NCBI GenBank assembly: GCA_016875975.1
Contig: VGOF01000078.1
Coordinates: forward strand, 1-6,854
Length of the DNA: 6,854 nucleotides
Reading direction: 5' to 3'
From: Chloroflexota bacterium
Lineage (GTDB): Bacteria > Chloroflexota > Dehalococcoidia > GIF9 > UBA5629
Shown here: one piece after another, positions 1-6,216 of the stretch
Layout of the letters: each line of letters opens with the position of its first letter
Numbering within the stretch: position 1 is the stretch's first letter
The notes under the pieces: generated by a model
The model's input: the letters and a program-made list of their open reading frames with translations, nothing else
Told to the model about the DNA's origin: nothing
The model's database searches: none
Position numbers and translations under genes: made by a program

Positions 1-756
1 CGCCCGGTAGCTCTTCTTGGCACCCACTGCCGATAAGCCCATGTAGAACTCCTTGACGTCCTCGTTATTCCGCAGGAAATCGGCAGAACCATCCAGTACC
101 ACGCGGCCGTTTTCCATGACATAGCCACTGTGAGAAATGTTGAGGGCAATCCTGACATTCTGTTCCACCAGCAAAACTGAGGTCTTTTTGTCGGTATTGA
201 ACCGCTTGATGATGTCGTAGATCTCCTCTACCAGCATTGGCGCCAAACCTAGCGACGGCTCATCTAGCATCATTAGCCTGGGAGCAGACATCATAGCCCG
301 GCCGATGACCAGCATCTGCTGCTCCCCGCCAGAGAGATAGCCACCGATATTATGTCGAAGGTCCCTGAGACGAGGAAAATAATGATAGACCATGTTCATG
401 TCTTCCCTGATGGCGTGGTGCTCTTTGCGGTTATGAGCGCCAACCAGCAAGTTCTCCTCCGTGGTGAGGTGGCCGAATACTCGCCTGCCCTCTAAAGCCT
501 GCACAATCCCCAGCTTGCCTATATCCACGGCGTTCCTGTTGTCTATTCTCTGACCATTCCACTCGATGCTGCCATCGGTAACCTCGCCTTCTTCAACCTT
601 TAGCAAACCAGATATTGCCTTCAGAGTCGTGGTCTTGCCAGCGCCGTTGGCTCCGAGTAAAGCAACCACGGTGCCATCCTCCACGGCCAGAGATATACCG
701 TGTAACACCTTTACCACGTTAAGGTAGACTACTTCGACGTTGTTTAGTCTAAGCAT
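1..756 (-). CDS. livF: HAAT-family ABC transporter ATP-binding protein LivF (3' end beyond the window)
   Basis: Cytoplasmic ATPase that powers import through the LivH/LivM channel. Reading from ATG at 756-754, 252 codons stay open to the left edge. Visible motifs: Walker A GANGAGKTT (residues 35-43), a Q-loop region with Q86 followed by the LivF-like EGRRVF, signature LSGGEQQ (141-147), Walker B LMMLDEP (161-167, catalytic Glu 166), D-loop SLGLAP (168-173), and the switch region LVEQN (196-200), where LivF proteins characteristically carry Gln instead of the usual His. E. coli LivF is about 237 residues, so the core is complete and only a C-terminal tail is missing; that tail (FYMGLSAVGAKKSYRA and onward) resembles the extended subfamily found beside acyl-CoA synthetases. 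The start matches the usual MLRLNNVEVVY opening, but the sequence ahead of it has no good Shine-Dalgarno. Last gene seen of the minus-strand operon, 62 bp after the binding protein and just behind a strong hairpin. The family call is firm; the substrate is not shown. Confidence 0.95.
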   Translation of the reverse strand, partial: MLRLNNVEVVYLNVVKVLHGISLAVEDGTVVALLGANGAGKTTTLKAISGLLKVEEGEVTDGSIEWNGQRIDNRNAVDIGKLGIVQALEGRRVFGHLTTEENLLVGAHNRKEHHAIREDMNMVYHYFPRLRDLRHNIGGYLSGGEQQMLVIGRAMMSAPRLMMLDEPSLGLAPMLVEEIYDIIKRFNTDKKTSVLLVEQNVRIALNISHSGYVMENGRVVLDGSADFLRNNEDVKEFYMGLSAVGAKKSYRA

Positions 757-773
757 GTATTTTCTGTGCTCAA

Positions 774-801
774 GGGGACTCCGCCAATGGGCGGAGTCCC
801 C
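774..801 (-). repeat. Intercistronic GC-rich stem-loop between binding protein gene and livF
   Basis: Perfect 12-bp inverted repeat: GGGGACTCCGCC (774-785), four-base loop (786-789), GGCGGAGTCCCC (790-801). It begins 18 nt after the stop codon of the binding-protein gene and ends 17 nt before the livF ATG. In the minus-strand RNA it is followed by UUGAGCACAG, not a U-run, so it is a poor intrinsic terminator as it stands. In binding-protein ABC operons, hairpins in this position often protect the upstream mRNA from 3' exonucleases and lower expression of downstream genes (malE-malF is the known example). That role is inferred here; partial termination or attenuation is the alternative. Confidence 0.75.
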
Positions 802-818
802 CATTCTCGGCTATATTA

Positions 819-2108
819 CTACTTACCAAACCAGGGATACTCTTCATACTTGACCATTGGAGCTTCAATCCAGTCGCTGGGACTGCCGATTTTGCCGCCT
901 TTTATCTGATAAATACGATTGTACTTGGTCAGCCTATTATCTCCTGGCGTATAGCTCACCGATCCTTGCAGACCACCGACATTGTAATTGTTCAATTTGT
1001 GAAACCCTTGAGTTTCAACAGCTTTCCAGGCTGCGGCATCGCCCTTGGCCAGCACATCATAGCCGGCATTCTTCACTACCAGCTTCAATATCTCGGCCAC
1101 AATCAAGCTCTGTGCCCAGGAAGTGATGTAGTCCATGTTACCGTAGTTGGCTGGGTGAAGCTTCTGGCAGTACTCAGTCATTTTGGCCATGCCGGGCACA
1201 TCGTCACCCCACAGCACGGTGGGGAAGGTCCCATAGACGCCTTCAACAACGTCAGCGCCGGCTAAGTCAATCAGAGCTTTCGTAAAACTGGCATGAGCGC
1301 AGCCGATAGTTAGCTTCTGATATGCCTCTTTACCGTAAGTGGCATAGAGGTTCTTCAAGATGACTGCAGTGGGAGCTGGCGTGCTGGAGATGTATATGAC
1401 GTCGGGGTTCATAGATTTGATGTTAGTCACACTGTCCATTTCTGACGTAGTAGTAGCAGTATGCTCAAAAGGCTTTTCAAGAGAGGGAACAATCTCAATA
1501 CCCAGCTCCTCAGCCTTAGCCCTGAAGGCATCCCTGGCTCCATATCCGGTGGGATTATTCAACAGGTGCAAGGCGAACTTTGGTTTCCCCTGGCCTTTCC
1601 AGATGTTCTTCATATAGAAGTTGGCGAATGCTAGGGCATCGTCACCGTAGTCAGGCGTTTGGCCATAGATGTGCTTGGGTGGACGGTACAAAGACGGAGC
1701 ACTAAAGCAGGATATGCCTGGAAATCCCGCCTCGTTAGCTGATGTCATAGCTGCCGACATCTCTTTTGATGAAGCAGTGGTGAACAACAAGCAGCCCTCA
1801 TCCATGAATCTCTTTACGATGACAACTGCTTGAGTGGCATCATACCTGCTATCTAGAGCCAGCACTTCGATAGGATATCCCCCAGCACCACCGAGTTCAT
1901 CATTGATGTACTTGATGGCATCAAGATTGGCGTGAGTCATCACGCTTCCCTTCTCAGCCGCCGGGCCGGTGGTAGGATTCATCATGCCTACTTTTAGCAC
2001 CTGGCCTGGTTTAGCCTTGGGAGCGGCGCAGGCGACGACAATGGGCACGAGAGCCAGCACCAGAGCTGTACAAAGCACCATAGTTAGTATTAGTATTTTT
2101 CTCGACAT
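819..2108 (-). CDS. livK: HAAT-family ABC transporter substrate-binding lipoprotein (LivK/LivJ-like)
   Basis: Extracytoplasmic substrate-binding protein, 429 residues, of the periplasmic-binding-protein type I fold used by Liv-type importers. The N-terminus has a basic start (MSRK), a hydrophobic stretch (residues 5-25) and a lipobox VVAC with Cys27 as the lipidated residue, followed by a short linker (AAPKAKPGQ). Lobe 1 starts at VLKVGMMNPTTGP (37-49). TTASS (110-114) sits where Liv-type proteins bind the ligand alpha-carboxylate and amino groups. GYGARD (188-193) and PDVIYISSTP (235-244) are typical of lobe 2, and the C-terminal RIYQIKGGKIG (398-408) is typical of the family. The start is well supported: AAGGAGG (2122-2116) lies 7 nt before the ATG. 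It lies between livM and livF, 75 bp after livM and 62 bp before livF. The ligand cannot be read from sequence; amino acids, aromatic acids and short or branched acids are all known for this family. Confidence 0.93.
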   Translation of the reverse strand: MSRKILILTMVLCTALVLALVPIVVACAAPKAKPGQVLKVGMMNPTTGPAAEKGSVMTHANLDAIKYINDELGGAGGYPIEVLALDSRYDATQAVVIVKRFMDEGCLLFTTASSKEMSAAMTSANEAGFPGISCFSAPSLYRPPKHIYGQTPDYGDDALAFANFYMKNIWKGQGKPKFALHLLNNPTGYGARDAFRAKAEELGIEIVPSLEKPFEHTATTTSEMDSVTNIKSMNPDVIYISSTPAPTAVILKNLYATYGKEAYQKLTIGCAHASFTKALIDLAGADVVEGVYGTFPTVLWGDDVPGMAKMTEYCQKLHPANYGNMDYITSWAQSLIVAEILKLVVKNAGYDVLAKGDAAAWKAVETQGFHKLNNYNVGGLQGSVSYTPGDNRLTKYNRIYQIKGGKIGSPSDWIEAPMVKYEEYPWFGK

Positions 2109-2167
2109 TTATAAACCTCCTTCAGTTTCTTTTTACCACCTTGCCTTTGAAGAACTATGCCAGCCTT

Positions 2168-2177
2168 TCACCTCCTT
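2168..2177 (-). other. Orphan perfect Shine-Dalgarno sequence after livM
   Basis: AAGGAGGTGA on the minus strand, 7 nt beyond the livM stop codon, matches the 16S rRNA anti-Shine-Dalgarno over ten bases, better than the site actually used by the binding-protein gene (2122-2116). No start codon at normal spacing opens more than a couple of codons (CTG GCA TAG is the nearest). It may be a ribosome standby site for the highly expressed binding protein, or the remnant of a lost gene. Function is not established. Confidence 0.5.
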
Positions 2178-2183
2178 ATTGAA

Positions 2184-3233
2184 CTAATATGAAAATGGCC
2201 ACAAACGATATGCGGCCCTGAATAGGTGCCAGCGGTGCGCTAGTCCACGTGGCTCCAGCACCAGGAACAGGATAATCACCAAGCCGAAGACCATGGGTGC
2301 TATACCACTAGTAAAACCTGCCGGTATAGCTGGAAAGGCTCTTTCCAAACCCGGAGAGATATACATTATTCCCTGTTGCAGTAGCCGGATAAAAATTACT
2401 CCCAGAATAGGACCGATGGTAGTTCCTAGTCCGCCGATGATCACCATGCCTATATAAAGTATGGAATCGGTGAGTGTGAAATTCTCAGCGTTCACGAAGC
2501 CAGACCAGTGAGCGAACAATGCCCCAGCGATTCCAGCCAAAAAACAGCCGATGAAGAAGGCAAGCAGCTTGTAGTAGAGTAGGTTAATGCCCATGACCTC
2601 GGCTGCCAGGTCGTTATCCCTGATAGCCACGAAAGCTCTGCCTACCCTGCCCCGTGCCAGGTTCTTGGCAAGCAAAACACATAGCGCCGTTACTGCCATG
2701 ATGAGGTAGAACCGACTGGCTTCGCTCTTGAATATCAACCCTCCGATTGAAGCTGATGGTACACTCAGACCAACAAAGCCGCCTGTTACTGACCAGTGGT
2801 TGATAATCCAGATGATGATGAACTGGGCTGCGATGGTGGTGATTGCCAGGTAGAAGCCTTTAACACGTACCGATGGCAGACCAAAAATCAGTCCTATCAG
2901 CCCCGCCATGATTCCTGAGCATAGGAGTGCCAGCAAAAAGGGAACACCCAGCTTGCCTGTCAGGACAGCAGTGGTATAGGCGCCAACTGCAATAAAGCCA
3001 GCATGGCCTACGGATAACTGCCCACAGTATCCTACCAACAAGTTAAGTCCCAGGGCAGCAATGATGGTGATGCCAATGAGGTTAGATACGCCCAGCCAGT
3101 ACTTGTTCAGGTACAGTGGCATGGTGAACAGGACAACTAGCAGCGCCAGGAACAGTACCCAGTGTGTCCTGGTGCGCAGCACTGCCATATCCCGGGCATA
3201 GTCGAAATTACGCGTACCGCAGGGTAATTCCAT
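2184..3233 (-). CDS. livM: HAAT-family ABC transporter permease LivM
   Basis: Inner-membrane channel subunit, 349 residues, partner of LivH. After a polar N-terminal extension (CGTRNFDYARDMAVLRTR, 5-22) that is usual in the synthetase-linked subfamily, hydrophobic segments follow at about 25-42, 48-68, 78-92, 97-118, 126-146, 174-190, 222-242, 256-283 and 309-326. LivM hallmarks seen: LGLNLLVGYCGQLSVGHAGF (61-80), the cytoplasmic coupling loop RGRVGRAFVAIRDNDLAAEVMG (194-215) that contacts the ATPases, and IGGLGTTIGPILG (266-278). The C-terminus LEPRGLAHRW and LWPFSY is also family-like. The ATG is 3 nt after the livH stop codon, with GAGAGGAT inside the livH 3' end as ribosome binding site, so the two are probably translationally coupled. 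The role as importer subunit is secure; the substrate is not. Confidence 0.95.
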   Translation of the reverse strand: MELPCGTRNFDYARDMAVLRTRTHWVLFLALLVVLFTMPLYLNKYWLGVSNLIGITIIAALGLNLLVGYCGQLSVGHAGFIAVGAYTTAVLTGKLGVPFLLALLCSGIMAGLIGLIFGLPSVRVKGFYLAITTIAAQFIIIWIINHWSVTGGFVGLSVPSASIGGLIFKSEASRFYLIMAVTALCVLLAKNLARGRVGRAFVAIRDNDLAAEVMGINLLYYKLLAFFIGCFLAGIAGALFAHWSGFVNAENFTLTDSILYIGMVIIGGLGTTIGPILGVIFIRLLQQGIMYISPGLERAFPAIPAGFTSGIAPMVFGLVIILFLVLEPRGLAHRWHLFRAAYRLWPFSY

Positions 3234-3236
3234 TCC

Positions 3237-4121
3237 TTATATCCTCTCTATCCGTTCCTCGCCAAACAGACCATACGGCTTAAAGACCATGACAACTATG
3301 ATGATAATGAAGGGTATAATATCCTTGATTCCCGAGCCGATTATGCTGGTGAGATAGCCGCCGCCCAGGTTCTCACATAGCCCTATTATCGGGCCAGCCA
3401 CCATGCAGCCGATAAACGAATCCAGGCCTCCCAGTATCACCACCGAGAACGATTTCAGACCGGTATCAACCAAACCATGTGTAATACCACCGATGCTGGA
3501 TATTAGAATCCCGCCGATAGCAGCTACTATGCAGGCGAAAATCCATGACATAGAAAAGACACTGGTTACAGGAATGGCACAGGCTTGAACTGCTAGCTGG
3601 TCATCGGCCGTTGCCCTCATGGCAATGCCCATCTTGTGATATTTGAAGAACAAGGACAAGAGACCGAAAAGGACTAAAGATATCACTGCCGCCCAGACAT
3701 ATTCCTGGGATACTATCGCTGGACCAATGCGAATAGGCTCCTGAGGGAAAAGTGTGGGCAGAGCAGCCACGCTAACAGGCCAGATAAATGTAACCAGTCC
3801 CTCCAGGAAGTATCCAACGCCTAATGTCACTGTGATTAAAGACAGAATCGGCTGGGCGATCAGCGGTCTTAATGTCAATCTCTCAATTATCCACCCTAGA
3901 AATATTGCAAAGATGATAGTCAAGGGTAGGCCAATCCAATAGGGCAGTTTAGCCTGTACCAGCATTCCGTAGGTAAACCATGAGGAGACGAGCACCAGTT
4001 GTCCCAGCGCCAGGTTGGCTACGCTGCTTGACTTCCACACCAGTGCAAAGCCAAGCGCGATAAGCGCATAGACCATACCTACGGCTATTCCGGTAATCAC
4101 ATATTGCAGCAACTCAGCCAT
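3237..4121 (-). CDS. livH: HAAT-family ABC transporter permease LivH
   Basis: Inner-membrane channel subunit, 294 residues, the usual LivH length (about 290-308). Hydrophobic segments lie at about 7-28, 34-52, 61-80, 92-115, 142-159, 188-211, 224-248 and 268-281. Family features: the N-terminal GIAVGMVYALIALGFALVWK (11-30), the coupling loop KMGIAMRATADDQLAVQACAI (163-183), VILGGLDSFIGCMVAGPIIG (228-247) and the C-terminal KPYGLFGE (281-288). The segment after TM1 reads NLALGQLV (36-43), where most LivH proteins have an N(F/L)AQGE-like string, so the usual acidic residue is Gln here. The start codon overlaps the end of the synthetase gene by 8 bp (4114-4121), with AGGAG at 4134-4130 inside that gene 8 nt ahead of the ATG, indicating translational coupling of transport to the synthetase. 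Confidence 0.95.
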   Translation of the reverse strand: MAELLQYVITGIAVGMVYALIALGFALVWKSSSVANLALGQLVLVSSWFTYGMLVQAKLPYWIGLPLTIIFAIFLGWIIERLTLRPLIAQPILSLITVTLGVGYFLEGLVTFIWPVSVAALPTLFPQEPIRIGPAIVSQEYVWAAVISLVLFGLLSLFFKYHKMGIAMRATADDQLAVQACAIPVTSVFSMSWIFACIVAAIGGILISSIGGITHGLVDTGLKSFSVVILGGLDSFIGCMVAGPIIGLCENLGGGYLTSIIGSGIKDIIPFIIIIVVMVFKPYGLFGEERIERI

Positions 4122-6033
4122 TTCCGATGCTCCTGACCTTTATGGTAGTAGCCACCACGCCTTTTCTGCCATCGCGATAGGTCACTGGCGCTTCTACGGT
4201 TACACTATCGTTGTCGCCATACATGGCATCAATTAAGTCCTTATAGCGGCCTTCCATGAACTCGCGCCTCAGCTTTCGGGTGCGGGTAAGCTCGGCTTCG
4301 TCAGGGTCAAACTCCTTGTGCAGCAGAACGAACTTCTTGACTCTAGCGCCACCAGGCAAGTAGCTATTTACCCGCATCAGGTCTTTCTGAATCAAATCGG
4401 CTACCTCTTCTTTCTGTGACAGGTCAACAAAGGTAGTGTAAGGGATGCTATTACGTTCTGCCCATTTCCCTACCATGGCGAAATCGATGTTTACCATGGC
4501 CGATACAAAATCTCTATCCTTGCCGCCGACCACCATGGCGTCCTTGATATATGAACTGAACCTGAGCCTGCCCTCGATGTACTGCGGCGCATATTTCACG
4601 CCTGAAGCCAGCTCTCCCATGTGCTCCAGCCTGTCCATGAAGATAAGGTGCCCCTCATCATTGATGTTGACCGCATCGCCGGTGCGGCACCAACCGTCCA
4701 GCTTGGCCGCTGCCGTTTTCTCCGGCTCGTTGTGGTATTCGCTGAAGGTGCAATCGCTTCTGACCAGCAGTTCACGCTCATCGCTTACCCTGACCTCCAC
4801 ACCGGGTGCCGGCCGCCCCACACTGTTGAAGTCTATTTCGCCCCTGCTATGGGAGGAGATAAAGCCGGCCTCGGTGCTGGCATAAGTCTGCCTCAGCTCA
4901 ATGCCCACAGCATGGATTAGCCTGAAGGTATCCAGGCTTAGGACTGAGCTGCCGGTGACGGCAAAGCGGACATTGCTCAATCCAAGCTTATCCTTGAGAG
5001 GCCTCAAGAGGAAGAGATATGCCAAGCCATGCATGACCCGCCAGAACCAGCTTGGCCTCTCATCCTGGAAGTTGAGGTCAGCTATCTTATGCCCGACTGG
5101 GACGAACAGTTGGTATATAAAGCGCTTTAGGGGATTGGCATCGGTTATCTTCACCTGGATGTCGCTCACCAAGCTCTCCCACTGCCTGGGACCATAGATG
5201 GCGAAGTCGGGCCCTATCTCCCGGGTATCCTCGGCAACAGTCTCTGGCTCTTCAGGGAAGTTTAGCCTGGCTCCGGTAAGCAGGTGAGGGATGGTAGCAA
5301 AGTAGCTATCACCCACCCATGCAGCGGGGAAGTTGGACACCAGGTCGTCTTCCTCATCCAGAGGATAACGACTGACAAACCCTTGTGCCGTGGTAATCAG
5401 TGCTCGGTGGGTAAGTCTGGCACCCTTGGGCAGGCCAGTGGTGCCGGAGGTATAGTAAATGAAGGCAATATCGTTCCCCTTGCCCTTCGCCAGGTTACGT
5501 TCAAATAGCTCAGCATGGGTTTTTTCGTACTCCTTGCCCCGCTCTACCACTTCAGCAAAGCTGACAAGGATGGAGTCATCGTAGTTCTTCAGCCCCTTGG
5601 GATCCCAGTAAATGATTTTTCCCAGTGCCGGAATCTCGTCCTTAATCTCCAGGAACTTATCGGCCTGCTCCTGGTCATTGACCACGGCGAACCTGGCGCC
5701 AGAATGCGTGGCCACATATTTCACCTCAGACGGGATGGAATCGACGAAGATGCCGGTGGCGATGCCTCCTGCCGCCTGGGTGGCGAACTCCGCCCAGAAC
5801 CACTCCGGTTCGTTGTCGCCGATAATGCAAACCACATTCCCCGGCTCCAGGCCCAGACTTATCAGCCCCAGCGAGAAGTATTTCACATTTTGGTAGTAGT
5901 CTTGCCAGGTATAGGTCTGCCAGATGCCACGGCTTTTCAGACACATAGCCGTCTTCTGGCTGAACCTTTCGCAGTTCAGCTTGATTAGCTGAGGTAGTGT
6001 CTCTGCAGTCGTCATACAGTATTCTGCGCCCAT
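4114..6033 (-). CDS. AMP-forming acyl-CoA synthetase (long-chain-type AMP-binding ligase), transporter-linked
   Basis: Member of the ANL (AMP-binding) superfamily, 639 residues. It adenylates a carboxylic acid with ATP and transfers the acyl group to CoA. Motifs: phosphate-binding loop IYYTSGTTGLPKG (192-204); A5-type QTYASTEAG (382-390, usually YGxTE); A7 GWCRTGD (447-453); a hinge/A8-type segment MDRLEHMGELASGVKYAPQ (466-484), with Glu where many family members have Lys after DR-x; and a C-terminal ELTRTRKLRR (581-590) carrying the candidate catalytic lysine K587. The final VEAPVTYRDGRKGVV segment (613-627) is a tail I associate with transporter-linked members. Start choice: GAGG (6044-6041) lies 7 nt before this ATG, while the in-frame ATG at 6015 has no ribosome site. 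First gene of the operon, overlapping livH by 8 bp. Cytoplasmic, perhaps activating the imported acid. The annotation 'long-chain' reflects the family only; an aryl or branched-chain acid substrate is equally possible. Confidence 0.93.
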   Translation of the reverse strand: MGAEYCMTTAETLPQLIKLNCERFSQKTAMCLKSRGIWQTYTWQDYYQNVKYFSLGLISLGLEPGNVVCIIGDNEPEWFWAEFATQAAGGIATGIFVDSIPSEVKYVATHSGARFAVVNDQEQADKFLEIKDEIPALGKIIYWDPKGLKNYDDSILVSFAEVVERGKEYEKTHAELFERNLAKGKGNDIAFIYYTSGTTGLPKGARLTHRALITTAQGFVSRYPLDEEDDLVSNFPAAWVGDSYFATIPHLLTGARLNFPEEPETVAEDTREIGPDFAIYGPRQWESLVSDIQVKITDANPLKRFIYQLFVPVGHKIADLNFQDERPSWFWRVMHGLAYLFLLRPLKDKLGLSNVRFAVTGSSVLSLDTFRLIHAVGIELRQTYASTEAGFISSHSRGEIDFNSVGRPAPGVEVRVSDERELLVRSDCTFSEYHNEPEKTAAAKLDGWCRTGDAVNINDEGHLIFMDRLEHMGELASGVKYAPQYIEGRLRFSSYIKDAMVVGGKDRDFVSAMVNIDFAMVGKWAERNSIPYTTFVDLSQKEEVADLIQKDLMRVNSYLPGGARVKKFVLLHKEFDPDEAELTRTRKLRREFMEGRYKDLIDAMYGDNDSVTVEAPVTYRDGRKGVVATTIKVRSIGNG

Positions 6034-6044
6034 CGTTTCGCCTC

Positions 6045-6078
6045 AATAAAGAAGGGGCCTCCCGCCTGGGAGGCCCCT
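6045..6078 (-). terminator. Intrinsic terminator / attenuator hairpin in the operon leader
   Basis: On the minus strand AGGGGCCTCCC (6078-6068), four-base loop AGGC (6067-6064), GGGAGGCCCCT (6063-6053): an 11-bp perfect, very GC-rich stem. The RNA continues UUCUUUAUU (counting from 6053), a U-rich tail, and then runs directly into the GAGG ribosome binding site of the synthetase gene, whose ATG is 19 nt beyond the stem. No gene precedes it on this strand other than the 28-codon leader ORF, so a regulatory terminator (attenuator) explains its position best. Its other face is also followed by T-rich sequence (TCTTGTTTTC, plus strand), so it could stop antisense transcription too, but no plus-strand gene ends here. 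Confidence 0.75.
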
Positions 6079-6132
6079 CTTGTTTTCTATATTCTTTCCC
6101 TGCTCTTCGTTAGCCAGATGCTCTCCCAGGCG
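6063..6132 (-). promoter_or_regulatory. Candidate antiterminator pairing that competes with the attenuator
   Basis: The minus-strand RNA segment CGCCUGGGAG (6132-6123), inside the 3' part of the leader ORF, is perfectly complementary over 10 nt to CUCCCAGGCG (6072-6063), which is the lower half of the terminator 5' arm, the whole loop and the first base of the 3' arm. The two structures cannot form together. The upstream arm starts 17 nt after the last Phe codon (6151-6149) and ends 10 nt before the leader stop (6112-6110). A ribosome stalled at Phe would therefore leave it free, and one at the stop codon would cover it. Seen in sequence; the regulatory meaning is inferred. Confidence 0.6.
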
Positions 6133-6196
6133 TCAGCCAGGGCTTGGTAAAGGTGAAGACGAAAAAGAAGAAGCTGAAACTTACCTGGTTACTCAT
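6110..6196 (-). CDS. Phenylalanine-rich leader peptide (28 aa)
   Basis: Short ORF from ATG 6196-6194 to TAA 6112-6110. The peptide opens MSNQVSFSFFFFVFTFT and ends KPWLTPGRASG: seven Phe (positions 7, 9-12, 14, 16) within ten residues, then Trp20. A ribosome binding site GAGGG (6206-6202) lies 5 nt ahead of the ATG. An in-frame upstream ATG at 6208-6206 would add MRVE, but it lies at or almost at the predicted transcript start, so the downstream start is preferred. The peptide resembles in style the known Phe leader peptides of E. coli pheA and pheST, which are also short and Phe-rich. Its position between a promoter and a terminator-like hairpin ahead of the operon suggests that translation speed through the Phe codons controls readthrough, with the peptide itself having no function. 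The chief doubt is that a pyrimidine-rich tract can by chance encode Phe runs. Confidence 0.72.
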   Translation of the reverse strand: MSNQVSFSFFFFVFTFTKPWLTPGRASG

Positions 6197-6216
6197 CTCG
6201 ACCCTCATTAGTGCAG

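Noticed and set aside
774..801. Hairpin between binding protein gene and livF as the operon terminator
   Set aside because: No U-run follows on the minus strand, and livF continues the same transport system only 17 nt later, so a full stop of transcription is unlikely.
4445..4885. Plus-strand ORF of 146 codons opposite the synthetase gene
   Set aside because: Antisense shadow of conserved ligase motifs (A5, A7 and A8 lie opposite); Ser/Leu-rich with no recognisable domain.
5515..5988. Plus-strand ORF of 157 codons opposite the synthetase gene
   Set aside because: It lies fully antisense to the well-supported synthetase coding sequence, has no motif or start signal, and its composition follows from the coding strand.
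5726..6046. Minus-strand ORF of 106 codons overlapping the 5' end of the synthetase gene
   Set aside because: Out of frame with the conserved ligase reading frame and without its own ribosome site or family features.
6053..6090. Hairpin as an ordinary terminator of a plus-strand gene
   Set aside because: The plus-strand face does have a T-rich tail, but no plus-strand coding sequence ends upstream of it; only shadows of the synthetase lie there.
6034..6212. T-box or metabolite riboswitch in the operon leader
   Set aside because: The leader is only about 175 nt, I see no T-box consensus bulge sequence and no known riboswitch core, while the ORF-terminator layout fits peptide attenuation.
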